A stretch of 64,000 nucleotides of DNA, from positions 1 to 64,000 of the forward strand of contig JALBUN010000007.1 of assembly GCA_025174535.1 (NCBI GenBank), read 5' to 3'. Source of the DNA: Cantharellus purpuraceus (lineage: Eukaryota; Basidiomycota; Agaricomycetes; Cantharellales; Hydnaceae). Made by a program: the position numbers and the translations under genes. The notes beneath the pieces were generated by a model that was not told the origin of the DNA, did no database searches, and saw nothing but the letters and a program-made list of their open reading frames with translations. Below are positions 23,001 through 32,151 of this stretch, in pieces; the first letter of the stretch is position 1; each line of letters starts with the position of its first letter.

Positions 23001-24398
23001 CTAAGTGAAATTCATGATGAAATCACTGAAGGAGCTCATGCGGGTTATCATAAAACATACAACAAACTGGCTTCTACCTTCTATTGGCCTAGAATGAGTA
23101 GAGATGTCAAGAAGTTTGTTGTAAGCTGTGATATTTGCCAGAAAGCCAAACCAAGGCGACACGCACCTATTGGACTGTTGCAGCCCATACCTATTCCAGA
23201 AAATCCTTTTGAAGTTATCACCATGGACTTCATTATGGAATTACCCGAGAGCAATGGGTACGATTCCATCCTGGTGATAGTGGATAAACTTACAAAGTTT
23301 GGCATCTTTGTCCCTACTCAAAGCACTATTAATGAGGAGGGAACTGCTCGGATACTGTTTGAACATGTGCTATCCAAATATGGAATTCCCAAACAAATTA
23401 TATCCGACAGAGATCCCAGATGGACCAGCACCTTCTGGAAAGAGATATGCAAGCAAATAAATACTAGAAGAGCTCTAACTACAGCCTATCACCCTCAAGC
23501 AGATGGTCAAACTGAGGTGTTGAACCAGACGCTTGAAACCGCGCTACGTTCTTATGTAAGCCCGACGCGCGACAACTGGGCGGCTCTCCTCTCTCCATTT
23601 GCTCTATCCTACAATAACCTCCCACACTCCGCGACTGGATTTGCGCCGGCATTTCTACTGTATGGCTACCATCCACGCACTCCATCTTCCTACATTCATT
23701 CATCTACTCACGGCGTTCACCGGCCTTCCAGCCCGCCGGCCCCGCGACCAGTTGGATCGGTCGATCGCGTTGATTTAATCAAGTCCCCTGCCAATGAAGT
23801 TGAAAGTACGAAAGCTATGGACTTCCTAAGTGAATTAGCTACTTACCGATCTCAGGCTAGAGAAGCCCTGCAATTTGCGCAGGTTGCTCAGCAAAAGAAT
23901 TTCAACACCGGTCGTCTGGCTCAAGAATTTGACGTTGGCGATCGCGTTCTCATCAATCCCCATTCCCTCAGTCTATTGCATGCTCAGAAAGGCCTAGGTA
24001 AGAAGCTCCAAATGAAATACGATGGCCCCTTTGATATCATACAAAAATTAGGGCCGGCTACCTATCGCCTTCGCATGCCTGCGTCATACGGGCTCCACCC
24101 TGTCCTTAACATCGCTCACCTCGAGCTCTACTCCTCCTCACCCCCTTCCTTCGGTTCACGACCTCTCAGATCTCTTGAACGCGCTGATTTCACGCAACTC
24201 CCAGAATTCGAGGTCGAGTCCATCATCGGTGAACGATGGCGAAAGGCCCGTAATGGCCGGCGTGTCCAGGAGCTCCTCACGCGTTTCATCGGATACGACT
24301 CATCATATGACGAGTGGCTCCCGCGAAAGAACCTTCGCAACGCTCCCGACCTCCTTCGCGATTGGGATCGACGCGATCGGGGTATCTCTCGCCACTAG
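17100..24398 (+). CDS. Element A gag-pol polyprotein (chromovirus), intact, about 2,432 aa
   Basis: One uninterrupted frame. The frame is open upstream to 16935, but ATG 17100 (MSTSTIRQ) is the first methionine. Order: a Gag N-terminal region; a Gly/Pro-rich linker (18385-18615); a capsid domain (about 18650-19220); a CCHC knuckle (CRHCGSNKHWDNEC, about 19410-19455); an aspartic protease with ADSGSD (about residue 973); reverse transcriptase with YIDD (about 1490); RNase H (about 1680-1790); integrase with the HHCC zinc domain and DDE residues in TMDF (about 2041), SDRD (about 2102) and GQTEV (about 2137); a GPF/Y motif; and a C-terminal chromodomain (about 2370-2425). Gag and Pol are fused without a frameshift or stop, unlike families C and D. 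Every catalytic motif I checked is present. The chromodomain presumably targets integration to chromatin. The last ~900 bp is richer in CpG than the rest. Confidence 0.95.
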   Translation: MSTSTIRQQQQLEDDPSTPLAAQPERPIAPITPGFLHTRSPLTPVNDLDQTFTTDEEISAADASFAVEVDQTNHALTNWTFDGPLITGPLQNVFVVPGKPLKSFSAARVRREVRLDPLLSSRRDSLLSIAEMSFNRAEAPGTRALNRLATGLFRKELALLNVVLLGHPGRVSQHGSTGYYLDPWKYKQLLDTLNHIANERESVLQQMKLPPPTVPTLPSEWPSDSLWSSKDLEVLCVTLREDVENFLAFYWDAVSKYKGSWKPVKDDFLSPALPDISEMSSDINGFKIRFAAAQAALQRKVAADTSFYEAKVINASVNPVLGHDLPTLAAMPVRDAQQSTVAYTVKEAPLISRLDQGEKFPVDHERIRQRQSAVYNRGPRPSTLFNSPYHQDPSKLTGSAGLEEMFYTPPQVQSRGTLGIPESIRVPHGTYGASGGGAPPPGGEPPDDDGSSGPPHTPNPFLPRPSLPHRSGRSNPPPLGRHGGSGPPDGGDGGGYGHSPDWGDLDQRNPNLGLDAPVTQSKLEAYFDNKLRQDLVPEWDGNPDSLAQWILKVNHLAQRSPMVFKQLGQIIPLRLRKGAERWFFSLPLSYRQEATEDWKSIREVIGSYYMNRAWLDRQKARATRATFREPGFTNETPSEYYVRKSELLRLVSKLSDSELILEIMNGAPPYWHTVIDAHRCSSAVEFQTAIKYHEESLSHAPFSSGDNLERRIRNLENSLHQTKPRFDSNRSFRDARAHLVGWSSKLNPPKFPRDDSNVSKNSTPESKGARPCRHCGSNKHWDNECKHASSASRSAHTRYTVSNEESNADLAYEDMYLESLHESEVDLSSDNAHVNNVATENIPEEPSSDQQESAQDTEAHCQLAKPAMSLLESMSRLGGSIPNREKSSEPLSLENSFSETFTPKSRQERRRLMKDSKHVAAFLRNSKLTSWAPNSLIKLKRFMSRPAGCAFLGSSATTTNVWLGEYGKNQTTLVADSGSDITLISQKALCSMENPPKIKTGQKINLIQVTGTSKISGYVTVPIYFDSDSGPVQIEVEAYVVKGMTTPVILGNDFADQYSISLIREGSDSYLMFGNTGRKAKIENSVSSPLLDENGHTFKIRALPDLASLTAKFKAHRRIKKSRKRIRARISDSSVRALHPVTIPPETASLIPASIYFPGNSNEVYVEKVLHSNHGPEDFYGISDAIVSRNNPCLHVSNFSSQPVTIHQGQLLGHARNPSNWLDRTSNLNQTQLETCLSHARLIKALAQQNFETGAVPTVASLESDGEVVQGGPKAQEIPPEDVPENQLLDEIDFSPELNDANRKALQDTVLAHKDAFGLDGRLGNYDAKVEINLRPEAKEISLPPYNASPAKREVIDKQMDAWLSLGVIEPSKSPWGFPALIAYRNGKPRMCIDYRKLNEIAVPDEFPLPRQDSILQALTGSRWLSTLDALAGFTQLQMSDSAKEKTAFRTHRGLYQFKRMPFGYRNGPAVFQRVMQGVLAPFLWVFALVYIDDIVIYSKTFKEHLDHLDKVFGAIEKSGITLSPAKCHLAYQSLLLLGQKVSRLGLSTHKEKIDAILELAEPKNVHDLQIFLGMVVYFSSYIPFYAWIVAPLFELLKKNSTWEWGNTQQEAFDLAKNALVSAPVRAYAIPGLGYRVYSDACDVGIAAILQQIQPLKIRDLKGTKGYEKLKSAYDKGLPVPQLVIPVLKDETLPKPGTWDKDFENTTVSVERVIAYWSRTLKPAERNYSPTEREALALRDGLIKFQPYIEGEKVVAITDHAALIWSRTYQNVNRRLLTWGTVFAAYPELKIVHRAGRVHSNVDPISRLRRNVPYQDGPSSDDSIPTILDSEQDPLVDFYSDISPHFEARTLMLMAAYEEENQRIPLNVHASSIQVNTSLEEDFTIPYVTAKGYNLVSSLAQEEIQKIVDAYAKDPYFKRVRSELRQESNWISLKHPLLFENEDGLLYFEDWNGNYRLCVPKAEQSNLLSEIHDEITEGAHAGYHKTYNKLASTFYWPRMSRDVKKFVVSCDICQKAKPRRHAPIGLLQPIPIPENPFEVITMDFIMELPESNGYDSILVIVDKLTKFGIFVPTQSTINEEGTARILFEHVLSKYGIPKQIISDRDPRWTSTFWKEICKQINTRRALTTAYHPQADGQTEVLNQTLETALRSYVSPTRDNWAALLSPFALSYNNLPHSATGFAPAFLLYGYHPRTPSSYIHSSTHGVHRPSSPPAPRPVGSVDRVDLIKSPANEVESTKAMDFLSELATYRSQAREALQFAQVAQQKNFNTGRLAQEFDVGDRVLINPHSLSLLHAQKGLGKKLQMKYDGPFDIIQKLGPATYRLRMPASYGLHPVLNIAHLELYSSSPPSFGSRPLRSLERADFTQLPEFEVESIIGERWRKARNGRRVQELLTRFIGYDSSYDEWLPRKNLRNAPDLLRDWDRRDRGISRH

Positions 24399-24595
24399 GG
24401 CTTCCTCTATCTATGACTCTCTTATCTCGGCCTTCTACCCTATTCCTTCACCTTCCTAGCTATTCCAAATCCTTTCTCTACTGTTCTATAAACCCAATAT
24501 CATGATGTCTTCATTTTACTCAATCCCAACCGCATCTAACTTTTGAAAAACCTCAGCAAATCTTTAGTCTTTCCACCTATCTACTTCTTTCCACT

Positions 24596-25624
24596 ATGGC
24601 TAACTACCCTGATGTGTCTGTCATTGACTTCGTGGTTCATAAAGAAAACGATACATATATACAAGGTGGAGTTCCTGTACCTAACTACGGACTCCAATTC
24701 ACTTCCAACTTCGACTTCTACCAACCCAATCGTTTTGACTTCATCTATCTTGAAGCACCAGCAAGTGAGTATGCCATACTACGCAATGACCTTGCCAGCA
24801 GCTTCTGGGAGACATTGAAGATGAAAACTCGATACATTCTCGCAGCCGCTCACGGATGGGACGGCGAGTCAGCCCTTGAACCTCTCCCTTCTGAGATTCC
24901 TCTTGGAAAGCTCCAGGAGATAGATATGATTCCCCCTCCTTTTCCAGCTCGTAACCAACTCTCATTCAACTTCTTCCTCCTCCCAGAGAAACCCTCTGTC
25001 ATACGTGAATGGATCCGTGCTTGGCAGAATCAGTCTCGCCAGCTCTCTGCTTGGATCTGCAAATCCAAAATCAATAGTGCACGCATCCCAGGATGCTCCT
25101 GGAGGTGGCCAACTTCACCACTCTACTCCCATCCTTTGGATGACGTGTCAGAATTTGATGACGGAATCTCCCAAGCCACTGAGGTGAACTCCACTATATC
25201 CGAGTCCTCTCTCCCCTCTCTCCCAGTCGTTCATGCTTTCAGAGCCCATGCTGAACCTGATGGTCTCAAAAGACCCCGCGGGTCGTCCCCTTTCGAGGCC
25301 AATCGTGATGGTGACGATGCCAACAAGAAACAACTTGTGTTGTGGCAACCTTCAGCAACCCAACTTCAAGAGATGTACCTTTCCCTTTCACGTGGATATG
25401 TTAGCTCGTACTCTGCTCCCACATCTTCTATCACCACTCCTCCCAACTCACCAGCTCCTCCTCCCTATCACAAAAACTCAACTCACTCCTATGATCCTCG
25501 AGTTCCTAAACCTATATTGACTCGTCGGACTCGACTCACGACTCGTGTGTTCAAAAATCCTTATGCCACGGGTAACTCTGGAGGATATGAGAGGACGGAA
25601 GTGAGGAAAGATGTGCGTGACTAG
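24596..25624 (+). CDS. Third ORF of element A, 342 aa, unknown function
   Basis: An intact frame starts at ATG 24596, about 200 bp after the gag-pol stop, and ends 32 bp before the 3' LTR. The position is that of env in retroviruses, but I see no signal peptide and no membrane segment. The N-terminal ~190 residues look folded, with many Trp, Phe and Pro (for example EWIRAWQNQSRQLSAWICKS). The rest is Ser/Pro-rich and likely disordered, ending in a basic TRRTRLTTR stretch. I do not recognise the family. Its preservation in an intact young element suggests that it is or was recently useful to the element. Nucleic-acid binding through the basic tail is only a guess. Confidence 0.8.
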   Translation: MANYPDVSVIDFVVHKENDTYIQGGVPVPNYGLQFTSNFDFYQPNRFDFIYLEAPASEYAILRNDLASSFWETLKMKTRYILAAAHGWDGESALEPLPSEIPLGKLQEIDMIPPPFPARNQLSFNFFLLPEKPSVIREWIRAWQNQSRQLSAWICKSKINSARIPGCSWRWPTSPLYSHPLDDVSEFDDGISQATEVNSTISESSLPSLPVVHAFRAHAEPDGLKRPRGSSPFEANRDGDDANKKQLVLWQPSATQLQEMYLSLSRGYVSSYSAPTSSITTPPNSPAPPPYHKNSTHSYDPRVPKPILTRRTRLTTRVFKNPYATGNSGGYERTEVRKDVRD

Positions 25625-25639
25625 GTCAGGGAAAGAATA

Positions 25640-25652
25640 TTTGAAGGGGGGA
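25640..25652 (+). promoter_or_regulatory. Polypurine tract of element A
   Basis: A run of purines (GAAGGGGGGA) sits four bases before the 3' LTR, where plus-strand priming is expected for an LTR element. Confidence 0.65.
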
Positions 25653-25656
25653 TGAA

Positions 25657-27088
25657 TGTATGGGAACCACCTTTTCCCTATCAAATTCCATTTATGCAGC
25701 ACCAATGTGCTATTCTTTGCTTTTCCATTCCTAAATATCCGCATATATTTGATGCTTGTACCTGGAATGGACTTATTCAAATATTCTCTATTTTTCCATA
25801 TTTTTCCGGGAATATTCCATGCAGAACTCAGCTCAGAATCATTTATTTCTGCTGTGCTACAGTTGTGGACCCATAGGCGCCCACAAACCTTCGCACAGCC
25901 GGCTCTCCCCTTTTGGACCAGGCATTTGGCCTCAATTCAAGCTCAGATGTCTCTGATCAATAAATATTCTGTAACTTAACAACCACAGCCTCTCAGGGCA
26001 CTATTTTCCGTGGAGATCATCACATGACATGTGGCTATCCATGGCTGTGCAAACCAGTGCAGAAAACAGGGTGGACACCCTTCTTTTTGCCTGATCAGTG
26101 CCTAGCTCAGGGATCAGATCAGCTGATGGGTGATCAAATCAGGTGATTGCCTTGGAATATTCTACCCCTTTCCATAACATTCTAGCTGTTTCCTTCTATT
26201 ATTAGATAGAACTTTCCAGAACCATTATTCAGCTCCTGATCAGTGTTAGTGCTGTGATCAGATCCTGTGATTGGCTTGGAATATTCTACCCCTTTCTTCC
26301 ACCTTCCACAACCTTCCAGTAGTTTCCATCTATTAATAGGTAGAATATTCCAGAAGCATTAGTCAGCCCCTGTAAATACAATATATAAGGAGGCCATTCT
26401 GCCTCTGAAAGAATAACATATCATCATATTCTACCCATCTTCTGCACACCAGTGTGACTAGAGTGACATACAGTGTCATCCTCTATCTCAGTAACTGTTG
26501 ATTACCAGTTCAAGGATCTTTTACAGTTGTGTAACTGTACTTGATTGCACTCGAAGTAGTGATATTCCTGCTTTGGGCGTGAGTGTAGTATCTGCCTCAC
26601 GTGACTACGAATCTACAGGGTGAGATTGTCTGTCGATAGTCCTGCCATTAGTGCTCTTGTTTAAGTAACTAGTGTGTACTGCCTTTGCAGAGCATTAGAA
26701 GCTTGAACTCGTGTGAAGCAGTTGCTAGACTACTTCACACATCGCTGTTACCCGCTTCTGAGTGCCACTGGTTGGACGGTTGGATTCATCCACCTACTTC
26801 CTTTAGCCTCTAAGTGCATTCCCCTCTTTTTGGAATATCTGGACCCCTAAGCGTCCGTGAACTCTAGACTCTGGAAGTCTTATTCATTTCTTGCTGCTAA
26901 GAAACGTATTACCTTTCTGCGTATAGTCTGCATTGACCAATACAAAGGATTGTAACCAAAGTACAAACGTTAAATCGTTTCTGGAGTTGTGCTGCAGCAG
27001 GGTTTGATATTCTTCTCAGCTGTTCATTCACGGAATTGTGGTGATTTAGAGTTTGCCCTAACACCATAATTTTGCGGGTTCCAAAACA
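25657..27088 (+). repeat. 3' LTR of element A
   Basis: This is the second 1,432-bp LTR, nearly identical to 15370-16801. It is preceded by a purine-rich tract and followed by the AATAG duplication. The copy of the TATATAAGG box is at about 26382-26390. Confidence 0.94.
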
Positions 27089-27966
27089 AATAGAGGGAGA
27101 ACATGAAGAAGCAATGGATGATCCCAAGGACCATCTAGATGAAAAATTGCCAGCTATAGAAGTAGCAGATGAATGGGATGAGGAGGTCGCCCCATACAAA
27201 TGGGATGACCAAGATGATGCCCCCGAAAAGGAGGCTACACCAATGTATCGCTCTAATGTGATATGAATTTGACCCAATGATCAAATTCCACTAAGACACA
27301 TGGATGCAGTGTGTTTCTGTAGTGCAACAAGATTCCCAACAAGCAGGGAATCATGACAGCTGCATATAGCTGCTGTCAGCATCAACAGATCAGCCAAACC
27401 TATGTATAATCATAGGAGCCAACAGAAGTCGACAGCGTGACCCAATAGGCCATGCATAAATAATAAAACAATCTCTGGGTATTGGGAGATTGGTGGAACA
27501 CTTGCTCACTGTCTATTAGACAGTGGGAGCGAGGGGATAATGATATCCCCTAAATTCACATGTGCAACAGGTATGAAAACCTTCATGCTAGAGCAACCCA
27601 TTGCACTGCAATTAGCATGCATTGGGAGCAGGAGTACCATAAATTATGGTACTCACACTACCATAAAGTTTGGTAGTCAGGACATTGAAGAATATTTCGA
27701 TGTCACCAACATTGAGTATTACAATGTAATACTAGGTACCCCATTCCTACAAAAGCTAGGAATATGCCTGGACATTAATGGCCCAGGCTGAATCATGATG
27801 GGAACTGAAGAAGTCCCCACCAATGAAGAGCAAAATACCAATGCTCTTTGTACCCCATCACAGGGTATAAACTCAATACAAAGAAGGAGTATTGGCATGA
27901 ATAAATGACACCAAGGGGGTAACTCCAAACATGAGCTACCCACAACGCAGTCCTTCCTAAAGGAAG

Positions 27967-28532
27967 GACGCTTGTTCGGAATCATGTCAGTATACAATAT
28001 TCTGATGTATATGAGATATACATCAGAATTTCAATGATACATAAAGCCAGGGAGTTACAATTTGGATATCTTAAAAGATTTCGGATGTGTGAAATTTTCA
28101 TAAATATAAACATATATTCTATATTTTAATAAACTTTAAAAGATGAGATATTTGGTTGAGATGAACATAATCATTTACATGGATATAATAGGAATGTATG
28201 TATTAATATAATTGGTATTATATAGGGTATTTAGATATACAAATACCAGGTGGGGATTAAAGATAGTTCAAATTATGTTACAAGTATTGTATAAGAAAGA
28301 ATCAATGATATTTGGATGTTCCCTCAAGAGAGTTGCCACCACTAAATGGGGAAAAAAAGAATTATTTTTGAGAATTATGCCAAAATATCACAATATGTTT
28401 TAATCTAGTATATTGTGTAAAATTTGAGAATCATGTTGAAATATGAAAATAAGTTTTAATCTAAGTGTATTGTGTAAAATTTGAGGAAAATAGGTTGTAT
28501 ATACGTATTTGTTGTATTTCTGAACAAGCGTC
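27967..28532 (+). repeat. 565-bp terminal-inverted-repeat element, copy 2 (TSD AAG)
   Basis: It has GACGCTTGTTCGGAA and GAACAAGCGTC termini flanked by AAG (27964-27966 and 28533-28535). It is nearly identical to copy 1 over its length. It splits element B between protease and reverse transcriptase. Confidence 0.82.
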
Positions 28533-30077
28533 AAGGACTAGACTCAGTAAAGGACCCCCCAATGGAGGATCCAAATAAGAGCATGAGGCGAATAGCTTTG
28601 TCTTGTGAAGGATCAACTGCTTACATGGCTGGTCAGATCCCTCAGTTGAGGGATCAATGGAAAGAAAAGTATGCTGACCTATTTGGCAGCATACCCTTAG
28701 AACTTCCCCCATTTAGGGAAGTTAACCACAAGATTAATCTTGTGGATCCTGACAAGTGAATACATTATTGCTTGCCTAAGTGTCCAGAGCACTATGGAGC
28801 AGAACTTTCAGAGAAAGTCCTGTGATACACCACTGCTAACTGGCAGGCTGTACCAATGCTATGCATTCCCAAAAAAATGGGAAGCTCACACTGTGTTTGA
28901 CTTGCATGAACAGAATGATAATACAGTGAAGGATGTAACACCCTTCCCCAATCAGGACAACATTAGACATGATGTTGCCCACTGTACATATCAATCTAAA
29001 CTCAATATGTCTGAGGCATATGAACAGATATGCATCAGACCGATGGATATACCCAAGGTGGCATTTGCAACCATCTTGGGGACATTCGTCAGTCAAGTCA
29101 TGCAGCAAGGGGACTGCAATGCCCCCTTGACATTTCAGTGGCTCATGACTGCCATTTTCTGAGAATATATCAGAAGATTCATCCATGTATATCTGGACAA
29201 CATATTTGTGTACTCTCGTACTATACAAGAGCATGAACACCACCTAGAGATGATATTCACTGAGCTCAGGAAAGCACATATGTCCCTGAGCAAGGATAAG
29301 ATTGATCTATACTCAACGAGTATGGATTGCCTTGGTCACCTAATAGATGACCAAGGCGTGCACGCAGACACTGATAAAATGCAGTGAATACAAGAGTGGA
29401 GATGACCTAGGTTATACCATGAAGTCCAACGTTTTCTTGGACTAGTGCAGTATCTGGTGCACTATATGCCAGACATAATTGCATACACAACCCCTTTATT
29501 GGGTTGTGCTTGTAATAATTGTCCATTCTTATGGACACTGCTGCTGGAGAAATGCTTCAAAAGCATCAAGCTCCTAGCATGTAGGGCTCCAATTTTGGAG
29601 CCCATTGATGTCAATAACCCCAATACTATTTGGGTTATTACTGACAGCTCCAAAACTGGAGTCAGAGCCATCTATGGACAAGGAAAAGATTGGCAGACCT
29701 GTCAGCCTGCCAGATTCCTATCCAAGAAATTTAGTGCTGCACAACAGCACTATAAGACTCACAAGCATGAGACTATAGCTGTGCTCAAAGCCCTAATGAG
29801 ATGGGAAGATAAGCTACTAGGACCCAAGTTTGTCCTAGTAACCAATCACAAGGGTCTTGGATACTTTGAGACCCAAAAGAACCTGTCTCCTAGACAGATT
29901 AGGTGGTGGGAGTTCTTATCCCATTTCAACTTTACTACCCTGCATATAGATGGGGTAGAGAACAAAGTAGCAGATTGTCTGTCATGCTACTATACTGATG
30001 ACTCCCCAACAGAGAGTCATCCCAACCACATCTATGTGAGCACAGATGTATGTCTTGACCCTGAAGGAGAACTTCTC

Positions 30078-30449
30078 TGTCAGGGTTCAAATGAGTCATA
30101 TTCTATTTTTAGTATTTTCTCTTGATGCCCCTATCAGCACAGCCTGTCAGGGTGCATCTCCCCTATTTCATTGCCCCTATCACTTCCCCTATCCTTCCTC
30201 CCTATTATTCCCCTATCTTGGTTCTCCTATCCATCTCCATCATTTAGTATAAAGACTCGCCTTGGTGCAGTGTGATCCCCTCAGCTTGATCTCTGAGGAT
30301 ATCCGCTGTACCAGGTAAGTCCCATGTATTTATCAGAAACAGCTGCATAGACTGAGGATATCCACTGTACCAGCTGGCATTATCTCTTATTGGCTCTCAT
30401 CTATTCAGTATCTTGTTGTTGTGGCCTCGTCATCAGCATCGCCCTCACA
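30078..30449 (+). mobile_element. Solo LTR, family F, copy 2 (TSD TTCTC)
   Basis: This 372-bp LTR starts TGTCAGGGTTC and ends GCCCTCACA. The TTCTC duplication is perfect at 30073-30077 and 30450-30454. A TATAAAG motif lies near 30249. It interrupts element B just after RNase H. Confidence 0.9.
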
Positions 30450-30910
30450 TTCTCCTCATGAAGTTTGTTGAGATCAGGACAGCAGCAGTCACCTTCAGGT
30501 GACTGCTTGAGAAAAAAGAGAAAAGAGTGCTGGAAGCTGAAGCACTCAATGTTCAAACAGAATCATTAAATGATGATTCTAATCCCTCTAAAGAAATAGA
30601 GGATGTTGGAGTGATGTCATCAGATGATGATGGAACACCATTGTGATCCCATGTTGAGCATGGGATTAACCTTGTAAATCTGTACAAAGCACATATAGAA
30701 AGGATACTGTCCTTTCTAAGGTGCTGGAAGCACTTAAAGAGCATGCATGATTTGGCATGCATGATGGTCTAATATGGACCAAAATATATACAAATGTGAT
30801 GTTATCTGTATACCCCACTCGGTGTTCCTGAAGGGGAGGAGGCTAGTTGAGATAATAATTGACCATGTGCACCAAGTAGTTGGCCATTTTGGTCAGTGTT
30901 TCTTCAAATT

Positions 30911-31579
30911 ATCACAACCCCCCTCCATCAAAATGTCATCTCTCAGAAGGGAGATGATGGATACTCAAGACAAGCATCCAATGGAAGTTGAACAAATTTC
31001 CACAGCAGCAGCACCAGCAACAATTCCTGCAGATATGATCAGAGGTTATCAAGATGAGATGACCTGGAAAATTGATGGATGGCATGTGGCACTGCCATCC
31101 ATCACCCTCACAGGTGCAACAAGTGCAATGCATATGTGTCACACTTAATTGAGGCCCAAAATGGAGGCCGACTATATCTTTCCACCGCTTCAGTGGAAAG
31201 AGCGTTAAGAGTCACATGGCCACAACTTATATGCGACATCGAAGATGATGTTGCAACACCTTATCATGAAGACTATGATAAGATGTACAAGGATAACTTG
31301 GACCTTTTTGCGCAGGTCCAAGAGCTCAAAGGACTTCTTGACAATGAGAAGTCTGAAGTAGCTCATCTCAGAGATGAGTTAAAAACACTGAAGGAGGCTG
31401 CTGATAGAGCACCTCCTACATTCAAGACCAAGCTCATGACAGTGTGCTTGGCCCCAGTAGCATTGCTATCATGTGCTACAGTAGGCAAATAATTGCCTGC
31501 CATCATGCCATCACAACCTGTGGCTTCATCATCACAGGAAATGATCAATCTCACCAAAGAGGACAATCTCCTGATGTTA
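30911..31579 (+). pseudogene. Fragment of an unidentified element ORF with coiled coil
   Basis: Homology to B stops near 30910. An open frame then runs from ATG 30932 to about 31148, and a second from about 31079 to 31492. The latter contains a CNKC motif and a heptad-like segment (31270-31400, rich in Glu, Lys and Leu) ending near 31420. After its stop a short readable stretch continues up to the third TIR element. This looks like part of another retroelement's gag or of a small captured ORF; I cannot name it. Confidence 0.4.
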
Positions 31580-32144
31580 GACGCTTATTCAGAAATACAA
31601 CAAATACGTATGTACAACCTATTTTCCTCAAATTTTATACAATACACTTCAATTCAAACTTATTTTCATATTTCAACATGATTCTCAAATTTTACACAAT
31701 ATACTAGATTAAAACATATTGTGATATTTTGGCATAATTCTCAAAAATAATTGTTTTTTCCCTATTTAGTGGTGGCAACTCTCTTGAAGGAACATCCAAA
31801 TATCATTGATTCTTTCTTATACAATACTTGTAACATAATTTGAACTATCTTTAATCCCCACCTGGTATTTGTATATCTAAATACCCTATATAATACCAAT
31901 TATATTCATATATACATTCCTATTATATCCATGTAAATAATTATGTTCATCTCAACCAAATATCTTATCTTTTAAAGTTTATTAAAATATAGAATATATG
32001 TTTATATTTATGAAAATTTCACACATCCGAAATCTTTTAAGATATCCAAATTGTAACTCCCTGGCTTTATGTATCATTGAAATCCTGATGTATATCTCCT
32101 ATACATCAGAATATTGTATACTGACATGATTCCGAACAAGCGTC
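31580..32144 (-). repeat. 565-bp terminal-inverted-repeat element, copy 3, inverted (TSD TTA)
   Basis: This is the reverse complement of copies 1 and 2, starting GACGCTTATTCAGAA and ending CCGAACAAGCGTC. It is flanked by TTA at 31577-31579 and 32145-32147. Confidence 0.82.
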
Positions 32145-32151
32145 TTAAGGG

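Larger units (their letters stand above)
15370..27088 (+). mobile_element. Complete young Ty3/Gypsy chromovirus 'A' (11,719 bp)
   Basis: Two LTRs of equal length (1,432 bp, exact offset 10,287) bound an internal region with PBS, gag-pol, a third ORF and a polypurine tract. The 5-bp duplication AATAG is perfect (15365-15369 and 27089-27093). I count about four differences between the LTRs (near 16270, 16618 and 16673), about 99.7% identity, with no indels. Both long ORFs are intact. Together these features indicate a very recent and possibly still active insertion. It landed in the gag of old element B. Confidence 0.95.
27094..30910 (+). pseudogene. Element B: protease, RT, RNase H and integrase remnant
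   Basis: After the young element the B frame resumes at 27094 with an acidic Gag tail. A protease follows (LLDSGSEG at about 27505, then YNVILGTPFL). After a TIR element, RT appears at 28740-29430 with its catalytic box reading VYLDN instead of YLDD (about 29190) and several in-frame stops. RNase H is at 29600-29990 (ITDSSKTG, then HETIAVLKAL). After solo LTR F (30078-30449), only decayed sequence and the start of the integrase zinc domain (DHVHQVVGHFG, about 30862) remain before homology is lost near 30910. No 3' LTR of B was found. The RT change and the stops make it inactive. Confidence 0.85.

Noticed and set aside
24596..25624. Env glycoprotein in element A
   Set aside because: The position fits, but no signal peptide, hydrophobic fusion peptide or membrane anchor is visible; I kept it as an unknown ORF.
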